Part shown: positions 50,798 to 59,794 of the stretch, piece after piece
Layout: the number at the start of each line of letters is the position of its first letter
Position numbering within the stretch: position 1 is the first letter of the stretch
NCBI GenBank assembly: GCA_943367715.1
Contig: CALRJY020000001.1
Coordinates: 62,001-126,000, forward strand
Direction of reading: 5' to 3'
Source: JAEYXS01 sp943367715
GTDB taxonomy: Bacteria > Verrucomicrobiota > Verrucomicrobiia > Limisphaerales > JAEYXS01
DNA: 64,000 nucleotides
The notes under the pieces: generated by a model
Told to the model about the DNA's origin: nothing
Seen by the model: only the letters and a program-made list of their open reading frames with translations
Databases searched by the model: none
Translations under genes and position numbers: made by a program

Positions 50798-51237
50798 GGC
50801 TTGGCGATCATCCCTTGGTTTTCTTTCGACGGGTCAGGGGTAATGTAAATAGACTCTTCTTCATTAGGGGCAAAGGGTCAAGTGTGTGGGAGAGAGTTTT
50901 CGTAAGGAGGATGGTGAGGGGGAAAATCGGGTCGTCGCTACGCGACTTGGGAGTTGAGAGACGATGGTCCGTGGGTTTCGCTGCGCTTCACCCACGGTTA
51001 CCATCGGGTCGTGCCTCTGGCACTGAAAGGGGATAGATTATATGGGGGCGCTGCAGTGGGATTGCGCTTGCGAGGGTTTCGGGGATTCTGGGAGCGGGCT
51101 TTGCTTAGGGGTGTTGCTGCGGGTTGAGACAACCCGCGCTCCAGGGGAAGGGGACACGCAGCAGGCCCCGACATCGGACGCCGGGGTGAAATGCTGCGTA
51201 ACTCGCACTCAAGATGAGTGCGCTACGGAGGGGCGCA
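50798..51237. other. Gene-free stretch with hairpin repeats
   Basis: About 440 bp. Hairpins: GTCGTCGCTACGCGAC (50931-50946), a CCGTGGGT...ACCCACGG pair with TTACCATCGGGTCG behind it (as at 31600-31670), GCGGGTTG-AGA-CAACCCGC (51118-51136), CCCCGACATCGGACGCCGGGG near 51166-51186 and CGCACTCAAGATGAGTGCG (51203-51221). No protein-like frame. Confidence 0.6.
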
Positions 51238-52725
51238 TCATGGTTTGGTTTTCAGCGCTTTTTCCAGGGCTTCGGGGTCGATGATTTTTAGGGCTTTGGC
51301 GGCGTTGGGGCGGGTGAATTCATCCGGGTGCCAGAGGGCTTTTACCAAGGTGGGCACGGCGGGTTTGGCGGCGGGTCCCAGGCGGGCCAGCCATTGGGGG
51401 AAGGTTTGACTGAGTCCGCTGGGGGGAGCTGCCAGGCCTTCCTGCAAGATTTTCAAAGCAGGCCCGGCATCACCGGTGGCTTTCCAATACATGATGGTGC
51501 CATTGATGCGGCTGGGCAGGAAATCATCGGCCATGGATTTCTTGATCATGGGCATCACCAACGGATGGTCCGGTTGCAGAGCTTGAAGGAGTTCAGTGAA
51601 GTGGACGTAGCTGTATGGCTCGGGGACTTCCAGGCGTTTGACGAGCAGGGGAACGAGGTGGCGGACTAGCGCAGCATTGGTCATCAGGTAATGACGGGCG
51701 CGGCCATTGGCATCCAGCTCGACCAACAGAGGCATGAGGGCGGCTTCATCCTCAGGATTGGCTTTCAGAATTTTATCAACAAGCGGAGGGACGCCTTTTA
51801 ACGTCAGTTTTTCCAAGGAGGCGAGGGCGTTGGTTTTCACGACGGAGTCGGTGCTGGCGGCGGCGCGTAAGGCAGCGAGGACTTCGGGTGAGTCGATGCC
51901 CACATTGCCCAATGACAACGCGGCCATCGAGCTGTTCATGGCAGGCAGATTGGGCGGGACGTAGAAGCCGGGTGGGCCAGCGGGCTTTTGGAGAGCAGAG
52001 GCGGGGAGGTTCGTGCCGGTGTTCATCAGGAGGATCAGGGCGGGGATGGCGTTGCTGGCGGCCGGACCCAAGGTGCCCAAACCGCTAGCGGCCAAGCGGG
52101 CTTGGACGGGATCGGTGAGGAGTTGTTGGAAAACGGGGGCGGCGGGAGCGGATTCCGGGGCCATCCATTGCAAGGTCCAGATGGCGGCTTCTTTTATGTC
52201 TGGGTTGGGATCTTGGGCGATTTTGATGAGGGCGGAAATCACTTCGGGAGTGCGCTGGTCGATCTTCCGGAGTGATTTGACGATGTCGCTACGAACTACC
52301 GGGTCAGGTGAGGCGAGGGCGCGGAGGAGATCGGGGACGGCATCCCTGGCAGCGGGCCCGATCTCGCCCAAGGCCCACGCGGCGTAGGCATGGCGGAGAT
52401 TCTGCGGGACGGGTGCTTCGAGTTGGGAACGCAGATTTTCAGGCAATTGATCCCGGAGCTTGGTGTAGCCTTTTTGCAGGGGGCCGTCCTGCGCATTGAG
52501 TTTCTTTTGCAGGGCAGGGATGGATTGGGGGCCGATCTCAAGGAGGGCATCCAGCGAGGTGTTGCTCTGGCTGATCTGGGTGATCTTCAGGTCTTGGGTC
52601 CACTCGGTGGCGGTCTTGCCTTGGTGCTGGGTTTCTCTATGGCTGAACCACGACCACGTGCCCAGCAGGATGCCAACGATCAGGGCGAGGATAAGCCCGT
52701 GCTTCGGTGTGAAGGTGCGTTTCAT
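51238..52725 (-). CDS. HEAT-repeat protein, signal-anchored
   Basis: 495 residues. An N-terminal hydrophobic stretch (HGLILALIVGILLGTWSWF) anchors the protein. The body is HEAT/armadillo repeats (YAAWALGEIGPAARDAVPDL, EAAIWTLQWMAPESAP, ASGLGTLGPAASNAIPAL). Probably a periplasmic scaffold. Its start at 52725 lies next to the gene-free stretch at 52.7-54.0 kb. No enzyme motif seen. Confidence 0.8.
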   Translation of the reverse strand: MKRTFTPKHGLILALIVGILLGTWSWFSHRETQHQGKTATEWTQDLKITQISQSNTSLDALLEIGPQSIPALQKKLNAQDGPLQKGYTKLRDQLPENLRSQLEAPVPQNLRHAYAAWALGEIGPAARDAVPDLLRALASPDPVVRSDIVKSLRKIDQRTPEVISALIKIAQDPNPDIKEAAIWTLQWMAPESAPAAPVFQQLLTDPVQARLAASGLGTLGPAASNAIPALILLMNTGTNLPASALQKPAGPPGFYVPPNLPAMNSSMAALSLGNVGIDSPEVLAALRAAASTDSVVKTNALASLEKLTLKGVPPLVDKILKANPEDEAALMPLLVELDANGRARHYLMTNAALVRHLVPLLVKRLEVPEPYSYVHFTELLQALQPDHPLVMPMIKKSMADDFLPSRINGTIMYWKATGDAGPALKILQEGLAAPPSGLSQTFPQWLARLGPAAKPAVPTLVKALWHPDEFTRPNAAKALKIIDPEALEKALKTKP

Positions 52726-54015
52726 CCTGGCGTGAAATGAGTGTGTGAAGACTCAAGGGGAAGGGACGGGAAAAGGCAATGGGAAATTGGGGAAGGGGTG
52801 GGAGGTTTGACGCGAATTGCGCGAATTGTCGCGAAGGGGGAAATGGGGGAGGTGGGGTGTGTAAACGGTATGGTATTTTGGTGGCTTGTTTTGCTTAGGG
52901 GAAGTTGCCGTGCCCGAGGACCCCGACCTATCGGCACGGGGCGGGCGGGCACGCTCCGCGAAAAAATCTTCATTTGTAATTTATTGGGGTGCAAATAATT
53001 AGAAATTGTGAACTGATTTTTCAAAAAAAGTGATTGAGGATTGCGGTGTTTTTGGTAGTCTTTTTTGTGCTGACAACTCGTTGTCGGTAAAGGACGGGTT
53101 AACGGAAGTTGGGCTCGATCAGAGCACAGGCAGCTTCCGGAAAATCCCAAGGTCATCAAGCATGATGGTGCATTGGCATTGTTGTGTCCTGCGTTGGCGG
53201 GGAGATGACGATCCTTATGGAACCCCGACTGTTAAAGGTCGGGACCTGCGGTCCGGTTCGTTAGTTAGAGCCGGGGCAGGCCGTCAGTGATATGTGTTGG
53301 TATCGGGCGTATGGATCAGGGTCCGTAAGCCGGAGGGGGAAAGGGACGTCGACCAAGAATGAGGTCGGGGAATCTCCAGTAACCACTGCGGAACCGGCCT
53401 GGCTCTGGACTTACGCTCAATCTGAACTCCCAATCGTAGGGAGGGAGGAAACGATACCACACAGGGGTCGGATGGTTTCATTGTTCTTTGACATAAATTC
53501 CCTAAAGGGAATGCAGAAGACCGGTCGGTCGAAGTTCGACTGCCCTGTGGTGGGAAGGGGTGGCTCAGTGCCTCCTCTCCCCGGCCCTCTCCTCCATCTA
53601 GCCGATGGAAGAGAGGGAGATGGGGCGTCGTGCTTCGGCGGTGGCGGGGCTTGGTTATCGTGGTGCCTTGGCGAAAAGAGTCAGGGCATCGTCGGTTGCA
53701 CCGAGGGCCATTAGCAATGCCCTACCATGATTTGGGTTTCTGCATTTCTTTGTGAAGTGGCTGGCGAAGGTTTGGTCCGGTGAGGGTGGACTGGTTGCTA
53801 AAGTACCGCAGGACAGGAGGCAATCGCGTAGGAAACATAAAACGGATCAGACGGGAAGGCGCGCTTCGGGGAAGTAATTGCATTACGGGCCTATTATGAA
53901 GGGAGAAAGGGGATATTGTTTGAAAACAACGGTGTTTCTATGTTCCTGCTGTTGGTTGGCGAAAGCCCCCAAGGTGAAGTTTGGGACGGCGTGGAAGCCA
54001 TCCTTACCTGATTAA
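52726..54015. other. 1.3-kb gene-free stretch, hairpin-rich, function unknown
   Basis: No convincing gene on either strand; the longest frame (53292-53714) has a low-complexity, unlikely sequence. Recognisable: CCCCGACCTATCGGCACGGGG at 52918-52939 inside a larger CGTGCCCG...CGGGCACG stem; a GGAACCCCGAC...GTCGGGACC hairpin near 53219-53247; the CCCTCTCC...GAGAGGGAG repeat at 53571-53622; and an AGGGCCATT-AGC-AATGCCCT hairpin at 53704-53724. The first part (52.98-53.08 kb) is AT-rich, the middle is G-rich. It may hold a structured RNA or decayed mobile DNA. Confidence 0.4.
53571..53622. repeat. Intergenic hairpin CCCTCTCC...GAGAGGGAG
   Basis: CTCCTCTCCCCGGCCCTCTC, a 20-base spacer, GAGAGGGAGATGGGG. 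This is the third member of the repeat type at 22429 and 24433. The loop is longer than in the other two. Confidence 0.6.
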
Positions 54016-55833
54016 TTAGCGCGGACTGATGTCCGTGGCTACGGGTTGGGCGGTGGGCAGGCGTAAGGGCCATTGGCGCGGCACTAGAAACATGGCGATG
54101 GCGAAGAGGATGAGGACGAGCGGGGCGCCGACGCGGAAGAAGTCGGAGAACTTGTAGCGACCGGGGCCATAGACCATGAGGCACGCGGGTTCGAGCGGGG
54201 TGAGGTAGGAACAGCTCGCGGCGACGGCGATCATCATGGCGAAGGTGCGCGGGTTCAGGCCGAGTTCAAGCGCGGTGGCGATGGCGATGGGCAAGATCAC
54301 AGCGGCGGCGGCTTGGTTCGACATGGGTTGAGTCAAGGCGACGGTGAGGAGGAAGAATCCGGCGAGGAGCCAGAGCGGGTCGAGTCCGCTAATGGAGCTG
54401 GCGACCAGGCTGGCCAGATACTTGGCGGTGCCGGTGCTGGTCATGGCTTCACCGAGGCCGAGCATGCAGCCGATGAGGATGACAGCGCGCCATTCGACTT
54501 CGCGATAAGCATCTGACGGAGTGATGCAGCGGGTGACGAAGACGCCGAAGGCACCAAGCAAAGTCGCGACGGCAAGGGGAAGGACGTTGAAGGTGGCCAA
54601 GGTCAGTGCGCCGACGAAGATGAGGCCGGTGCGCAAAGCGCGAGCGCGATCGGGGCGTTTCTCTTCCACGGCGTTCAAGATGCTGAAGGAGCGATCGTGT
54701 TCGAGGGCGGCCATCTTGTTCTTGCTGCCTTGGATCAAGAGGACGTCGCCCACGCGAAGGGCGATGTGGCTCAGTTTGTTGAGGACGTTCTGACCGTGGC
54801 GGTTCATGCCGAGGACTTGCACGCCGTAGCGTTCGCGGAAGTGGACGCCACGCAAGGTGCGGCCGACGAGGGGTGAGTTCGGCACGACGATGGCCTCGAT
54901 GAGCAGGGAGTCTTCGGTGCGGAGATTCGGGTCGGAGTGTTTGAGGTCGGGTCGGATCTCGATGCCGGCGGTGTCCTTCACCTTGGAGACTTCGGAGTGC
55001 GCGCCTTCTACGAGGAGGATGTCGCCGCCTTGAATGATGGTGTCGTGGGTGGGGTCGCGCTTTTGTTTATCACGCACGATGCTGAGGACGGTGAGGTCGA
55101 GGTCACGGCCCCAGCCGGAGTCGGCGAGGGTTTTGCCGATCAGGGGAGATTCGGGCAACACGATGACCTCGGTGAGATAGGAGCGGACGCCGAAGCCTTC
55201 GAGCAGGCTGCTGGATTGGGCGCGCTCAGGAATCCAATGGCGGCCGATGAAATACATGTAGAGCAGGCCGGCGATGGTGATGGGGATGCCGACGGGCGCG
55301 AGCTCGAACATGCCCATGGGCTTCATGCCGGAGTTGGTCATGAGGCCATTCACGACGAGATTCGTGGAGGTGCTGATGAGGCTGACGGAGCTGCTCAAGA
55401 TCGAGGCGAAGGCGACGGGCATGAGGTAGCGCGACGGTGAGACTTGGGTCTTCGCCGAGATGCCCATGACGACGGGGATGAAGAAGGCGGCCGCCGCGGT
55501 GTTGCTGATAAAGGCGCTGAGCAACGCGACGATAAACATGATGCCGGGCAGCAGCATGGAGGTGTGATCGCCGACGTAACGAAGGATGAACCGACCGACG
55601 AGGTCCACGACACCGGCCTTAAGCATGGCCGCGGTCATGATCAAGAGGCTAAGGATCATGATGACGGTATCGCTGCCGAAACCGGCGAAAGCCTGTTTAT
55701 AAGGCACAAGTCCGGAAATGATGAGGGCGAGCAGGAGGCCGAGGCCGACGACGTCAGGCGGAATCCACTCGAAGGAGAAGCATATGAGGGCCACTCCGAT
55801 CAAGGTCAGCAACAAGCCAATCTCCAGGGTCAT
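54016..55833 (-). CDS. SLC13-type membrane transporter with two TrkA-C (RCK) domains
   Basis: 605 residues. Helices before and after a central cytoplasmic region of about 190 residues follow the SLC13/ArsB-type layout (divalent anion:Na+ symporter fold). The centre has two TrkA-C domains: LPESPLIGKTLADSGWGRDL and VPNSPLVGRTLRGVHFRERY. A late SNQAAAAVILPIA motif lies in the second helix bundle. TrkA-C domains bind nucleotides or ions and gate transport. Substrate could be sulfate, phosphate or dicarboxylate; it cannot be told from sequence. Confidence 0.85.
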   Translation of the reverse strand: MTLEIGLLLTLIGVALICFSFEWIPPDVVGLGLLLALIISGLVPYKQAFAGFGSDTVIMILSLLIMTAAMLKAGVVDLVGRFILRYVGDHTSMLLPGIMFIVALLSAFISNTAAAAFFIPVVMGISAKTQVSPSRYLMPVAFASILSSSVSLISTSTNLVVNGLMTNSGMKPMGMFELAPVGIPITIAGLLYMYFIGRHWIPERAQSSSLLEGFGVRSYLTEVIVLPESPLIGKTLADSGWGRDLDLTVLSIVRDKQKRDPTHDTIIQGGDILLVEGAHSEVSKVKDTAGIEIRPDLKHSDPNLRTEDSLLIEAIVVPNSPLVGRTLRGVHFRERYGVQVLGMNRHGQNVLNKLSHIALRVGDVLLIQGSKNKMAALEHDRSFSILNAVEEKRPDRARALRTGLIFVGALTLATFNVLPLAVATLLGAFGVFVTRCITPSDAYREVEWRAVILIGCMLGLGEAMTSTGTAKYLASLVASSISGLDPLWLLAGFFLLTVALTQPMSNQAAAAVILPIAIATALELGLNPRTFAMMIAVAASCSYLTPLEPACLMVYGPGRYKFSDFFRVGAPLVLILFAIAMFLVPRQWPLRLPTAQPVATDISPR

Positions 55834-55896
55834 CGACCGGAAGGTAGTATCGGTATGGTAGAAAGGCCAATGGCGGGGAGCGTTTGTTGGGATGAA

Positions 55897-55930
55897 ATAA
55901 AAAACGCGGAAGCCGTGAAGCTTCCGCGTT
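55897..55930 (-). terminator. Rho-independent terminator of the 55951 gene
   Basis: Read on the minus strand: AACGCGGAAGC, loop TTCACG, GCTTCCGCGTT, then TTTTATTTC. A perfect 11-bp stem with a T run, 21 bp after the stop of the Gfo/Idh/MocA gene. Confidence 0.85.
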
Positions 55931-55950
55931 GCTGAGAAATGTCAGCGAGG

Positions 55951-57408
55951 TTAGGAAGGAAGTTCCCAGCCACGGCGGTAGTCACGTTTCACGAACACGC
56001 CCGCTTCCGGTGCGTTCTTCGCGCGCATCTTGGGGCCGTCCCAGATGAGTTTCTTGCCGGCGCGTTCAGCGACGCAGCCGAGCAGGATGATCTCGGTGAG
56101 ATACGCAGCGACATCGAATTCCGAATACGCAGGGCGACCGCCTTTGCACGCATCCACCCATTCCTGATAGTGGCCAGGGGATTTCCAGTAATTCTCCGGG
56201 ATCGCCTTCAAGGCAGCGTGTTCCTCGGAGGCTACGAGTTCCTTTTCGTCCTTTAAGCGCAAGAGGAACTTGGAGCCGTAATCGTCGGGTGAAAAGATGC
56301 GGCCCTTGTCGCCGATGAGCAGGCAGCCGCTGCCGGGAAGCTTCTTCATCTTCGCCACGATGTCTTCCGTGAGGTCGGCATGAGGACGGAAGGTGTCGGA
56401 GCCATCCGGTTGGCCGTCATACCACATGAAGGTAAGGGGAGCGAGCGAGCCGCGTTTCGGGAATTCGAACTGGATCTGCGCGCTGCGGGCGTAGCTCTCT
56501 TTGTTGATGCCGGTGGTGGTGGCTTCGATGCTGGTGGGGTATCCGAGCTTGAGCGCACGGAACGGCATGTTCACCGTGTGACACGCCATGTCACCGAGCG
56601 CGCCGGTGCCGAAGTCCTGCCAGCCGCGCCAACCGAAGGTGTGATAGACCCCGCGACGATTGGCCTTTTTCTTGCCATCCGCGCCGATTTCCTCCGGCCA
56701 TTCCTTTTTGAAAGGACGGAACGGAGCACCGCCCAGCCACAGGTCCCAGTCCAAAGTATCCGGCACCGGATCAGCGCCTAGCGGGCGGTCCATGCCTTGC
56801 ATCCAGATGGGGCGATTGCTCCACACGTGCAATTGGCGGACTTGCCCGATGATGCCAGATTGGATCACTTCCACCGCGCGGCGCAGGCCATTGCCTGCAC
56901 TGCCTTGATTGCCCATCTGCGTGGCGACTTTCTTTTTCTTGGCCAAATCCCGCAGGTAACGCGCCTCGGCCACGGAGTAAGTCAGCGGTTTCTGGACGAA
57001 GGCATGCTTGCCCTCTTTCATCGCCAGCGCGGCGGCCAAGGCGTGATGATGATCCGGCGTGGAGACGATGACGGCATCGATGTTCCCCATGATCTGGGAA
57101 TACATGAGTCGATAGTCCTGAAATTTCTTTGCTTGCGGATACTTCTCACCGCGAGATTTCAGGGTGTTCGTATCGACATCGCACAAGGCGTAGATGTCTT
57201 CGCCGGTCTTCGCCACTTCATCCGTGTCGGTGGCGCCTTTGCCGCCCGCACCGATGACGGCGATGTGCATCTTGCTGTTTAAGTTTTGCCCGCGCAAAAA
57301 GGAGGGCGCGCACATCGCGGCGAGGCTGGTGGCCAGCAAGGAGCGGCGGATGAATTGGCGACGGCTGAATGCCGACGGTTTGCCCGGGAAGGAATAATGC
57401 GTGGACAT
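55951..57408 (-). CDS. Tat-exported Gfo/Idh/MocA family oxidoreductase
   Basis: 485 residues. A Tat signal (FSRRQFIRRSLLATSLAAMC) is followed by a Rossmann domain (AVIGAGGKGATDTDEVAKTG), VSTPDHHHALAAALAMKEGK, and FVQKPLTYSVAEARYLRD with the catalytic Lys-Pro. GTGALGDMACHTVNMPFRAL is in the second domain. Paralogue of the gene at 22533 but with more insertions. NAD(P)-dependent conversion of a sugar derivative in the periplasm is likely. A strong terminator follows. Confidence 0.9.
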   Translation of the reverse strand: MSTHYSFPGKPSAFSRRQFIRRSLLATSLAAMCAPSFLRGQNLNSKMHIAVIGAGGKGATDTDEVAKTGEDIYALCDVDTNTLKSRGEKYPQAKKFQDYRLMYSQIMGNIDAVIVSTPDHHHALAAALAMKEGKHAFVQKPLTYSVAEARYLRDLAKKKKVATQMGNQGSAGNGLRRAVEVIQSGIIGQVRQLHVWSNRPIWMQGMDRPLGADPVPDTLDWDLWLGGAPFRPFKKEWPEEIGADGKKKANRRGVYHTFGWRGWQDFGTGALGDMACHTVNMPFRALKLGYPTSIEATTTGINKESYARSAQIQFEFPKRGSLAPLTFMWYDGQPDGSDTFRPHADLTEDIVAKMKKLPGSGCLLIGDKGRIFSPDDYGSKFLLRLKDEKELVASEEHAALKAIPENYWKSPGHYQEWVDACKGGRPAYSEFDVAAYLTEIILLGCVAERAGKKLIWDGPKMRAKNAPEAGVFVKRDYRRGWELPS

Positions 57409-57501
57409 GTCGCTGTGGTAGAGCTTTTAAGCGGCAGAGACAACAACAATCATGGGCAGTGGAAGAAGTTGGGAAAGGTGTCCTGAACAAGGACGAAAAA
57501 G

Positions 57502-57846
57502 CTACTGTCGCGTCTTTTTCTGATAAGTCAAAAAATCATGCGGAAGCCTGCAGGTCTGTCCTTTTTCCAGCGTATCTACGAAGCCATGAACTTCTGCGGT
57601 GTTCCCGGGACTGCCAATGTGAAACTGCTTGCCATCGGCTCGCCTCAAGACAGCGTAACATACCACTTTGCGTTCGACGGTGGCGCGGCAAGGCGGCATG
57701 GCCTTGATCTGTTCCGCGGTGTCATGGAAAAACGGTGACGCCTTCCCCGTATGCTGAACTTCTTTGCGAGTGGAGCAGCCCGTGAAGGGCAGGATCAATG
57801 CGAAGAGGCACAGGGAAGCCAGTCTAGTCACGACGGTTATCTTCAT
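57502..57846 (-). CDS. Small lipoprotein of unknown function
   Basis: 114 residues. The signal (LASLCLFALILPFTGCS) ends in a lipobox TGC. The mature part holds CRATVERKVVCYAVLRR, with two Cys that could pair, and ends polar. No family recognised. It is co-directional with the 57890 gene, whose stop is 44 bp upstream. Confidence 0.6.
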   Translation of the reverse strand: MKITVVTRLASLCLFALILPFTGCSTRKEVQHTGKASPFFHDTAEQIKAMPPCRATVERKVVCYAVLRRADGKQFHIGSPGNTAEVHGFVDTLEKGQTCRLPHDFLTYQKKTRQ

Positions 57847-57889
57847 GAGAGATTAGACGGAGCACTCGCGCAGATGCTCCCGCCCAGGG

Positions 57890-58444
57890 CTATTTGACCA
57901 AGATTGACACTGAAGAAGCCTGAACGTGGCCTGGCCAGAAGTTAGCAGGAGCGGGCTCTTTCGGATAGTTGCCGGACATGAACCGGTAACCGATCTTATA
58001 TAATCCCGCCTTGCCTAAACCGGGGAATATTTCAGCCGGCAGCGTCAGTGATTCTTCCCTGACGGTTTGGGCGGGCAATTCCATGAAAGCCTGTAATCCG
58101 AGCTGATACGCTTTCATCGCTCCTCGATAGGAGATCGCTCCGTCAGGACCCAAAATGGTGAGCCCGGATGAATGCGCATAAAAGGGGTCCCCGAAGGGAC
58201 GAAGGATTGTGATCGGATCTTTCGTGTTGTTTCTCACCGCGCAGCGAACAGATATGGTTTCCTTTGTCCCGAAAGTGGTCTTCTCCACAGCGAAGCAAAT
58301 GGAAATTTTTCCATCTGGGGAATTGCTCCAGTCGGAAAGCGTCTTGGGCGTCAAGGTTTGATGGTAGGTCTGGTCTGCGGCCATCAAACCGGAAGCTGCC
58401 AGAAAGAGTATGGTGAAGAGAATGAATCGTGCGGTGATACCCAT
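57890..58444 (-). CDS. Exported protein of unknown function (beta-sandwich-like)
   Basis: 184 residues with a signal peptide (ARFILFTILFLAASGLMAAD). The body reads like a beta-sandwich (ISVRCAVRNNTKDPITILRP, LPAEIFPGLGKAGLYKIGYR), similar to bacterial Ig-like 'intracellular proteinase inhibitor' domains. No catalytic motif. It is likely periplasmic. Confidence 0.55.
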   Translation of the reverse strand: MGITARFILFTILFLAASGLMAADQTYHQTLTPKTLSDWSNSPDGKISICFAVEKTTFGTKETISVRCAVRNNTKDPITILRPFGDPFYAHSSGLTILGPDGAISYRGAMKAYQLGLQAFMELPAQTVREESLTLPAEIFPGLGKAGLYKIGYRFMSGNYPKEPAPANFWPGHVQASSVSILVK

Positions 58445-58584
58445 ATTGGCCCTGTGTTTAAAAGAGGTTTCCTGATTTCTGAGATATTCGACGGGGAAAA
58501 GTCAAATTTGCTCCCGTGCACGATAAGTCGGGCGGGAAAACGGCTCGCGAAAGGCTGGCCAGACGTTATTATCAAAAAATAGAA

Positions 58585-59712
58585 ATGAAGAATTGGGTCT
58601 ACCTGATGATCTGGTTTGTTGCGTGCAGTTCGCTGCGGGCGACAGAACCAGTGACGAAGTTAAAGCAGGATGAATCCGCGACGCTGTTCCCGGCACTGGG
58701 CTGGCGCAATCCTTCCGCCGACGGGTGGGTCATAGAATTTCGCGGCTGGGTCTATGAGCGCGAACCGAGAGGAACTTCGGTGAGAGTATTGGAGAAGCTG
58801 TGGGGGCTGAAGTTGGAAGATTTGAGCGGAGAGGAAAAACAGTGTTTCAAAGAGCGTTCCCGTTGGTTCCTGGTGGATAATGAGCGGGGAAAGAATTTGC
58901 ACGTTCTGTTTGACGGCATGTCGATCGACTTGGGCAAGACCGAGGCAAGTGGGCATCTGAAAGCTGAAGTCTTAACGGATTGGTGGTTGCTCAAAGGGTC
59001 AAAGCTTATGGCGGGTCGGACTAACGCGGCCTTGATAGCAGGCACAAACGTCGTGACCTTGAAGCTGGGGGATAAGGACAAGCGCATCATCCAAGGGGCG
59101 GTGCATCTGGTGGGAGAGGAAGGGTGGACGGTGGTGTCGGACATCGATGACACGATCAAGGTCACCGAAGTGCGGGACAAGGAAGCTTTGATCCGGAACA
59201 CGTTTTGCCGGGCGTTTCAACCGGCGGAGGGCATGGCGAAGGTGTATGCGGGATGGGCGGCGCAAGGGGCGGTGTTCCATTATGTGTCGGCGAGCCCGTG
59301 GCAGTTGTATCCCGATCTAGAGACGTTCCGTGCGGAGCACCAGTATCCGGCAGGGACGTTCCATCTGCGGGATTTGCGGATCAAAGATCAGAGCGGGGTG
59401 GAGTTTTTGAGAAACTCAGGCGAGTTCAAGCCGTCAGAAATCGGACACCTGTTGGCGCGGTTCCCGAAACGACGGTTCGTGCTGGTGGGAGATTCCGGGG
59501 AACATGACCCGGAGATCTACGGGGAACTGGCGCGGAAACATCCCGGACAGGTGTTCCGGGTGCTCATCCGGGACGTGACCCAGCAACCCGCCGAGGCAGA
59601 GAGGTATCGTGCAGCGTTTCAAGGTGTTACACGGGAAAAATGGGCGATATTCAAGCATCCAGATGAAGTTAAGCACTTGGGGCCCGTAAAAGGGGAAGAA
59701 AAAGGCCGTTGA
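58585..59712 (+). CDS. App1-type phosphatase domain protein (DUF2183), exported
   Basis: 375 residues from the ATG at 58585, with a signal peptide (MIWFVACSSLRA). The App1 catalytic domain occupies roughly residues 180-345: the HAD motif DIDDTIK in VVSDIDDTIKVTEVR, HYVSASPWQLYP, and RFVLVGDSGEHDPEIY. Yeast App1 is a phosphatidate phosphatase; bacterial members are poorly known, so the substrate is open. The frame is open upstream to 58516 but the signal peptide sets the start. Divergent from the 57890 gene. Confidence 0.8.
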   Translation: MKNWVYLMIWFVACSSLRATEPVTKLKQDESATLFPALGWRNPSADGWVIEFRGWVYEREPRGTSVRVLEKLWGLKLEDLSGEEKQCFKERSRWFLVDNERGKNLHVLFDGMSIDLGKTEASGHLKAEVLTDWWLLKGSKLMAGRTNAALIAGTNVVTLKLGDKDKRIIQGAVHLVGEEGWTVVSDIDDTIKVTEVRDKEALIRNTFCRAFQPAEGMAKVYAGWAAQGAVFHYVSASPWQLYPDLETFRAEHQYPAGTFHLRDLRIKDQSGVEFLRNSGEFKPSEIGHLLARFPKRRFVLVGDSGEHDPEIYGELARKHPGQVFRVLIRDVTQQPAEAERYRAAFQGVTREKWAIFKHPDEVKHLGPVKGEEKGR

Positions 59713-59794
59713 GGAGGGTAAACTCAACCCAAGCGCCGGGATTTCAGGCTTGCCTTTTTGACCGTCGAACGAAACATTGCGCGTTCTAAATTAT

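Noticed and set aside
53215..53275. Possible group II intron domain V
   Set aside because: CCTGCGGTCCGGTTCG resembles the 3' part, but the partner strand and the GAAA-type loop are missing, and no reverse transcriptase or other intron domain is nearby.
53292..53714. 140-codon frame in the gene-free stretch
   Set aside because: Runs across hairpin repeats, low-complexity Gly/Ser-rich end, no start context, no motif.
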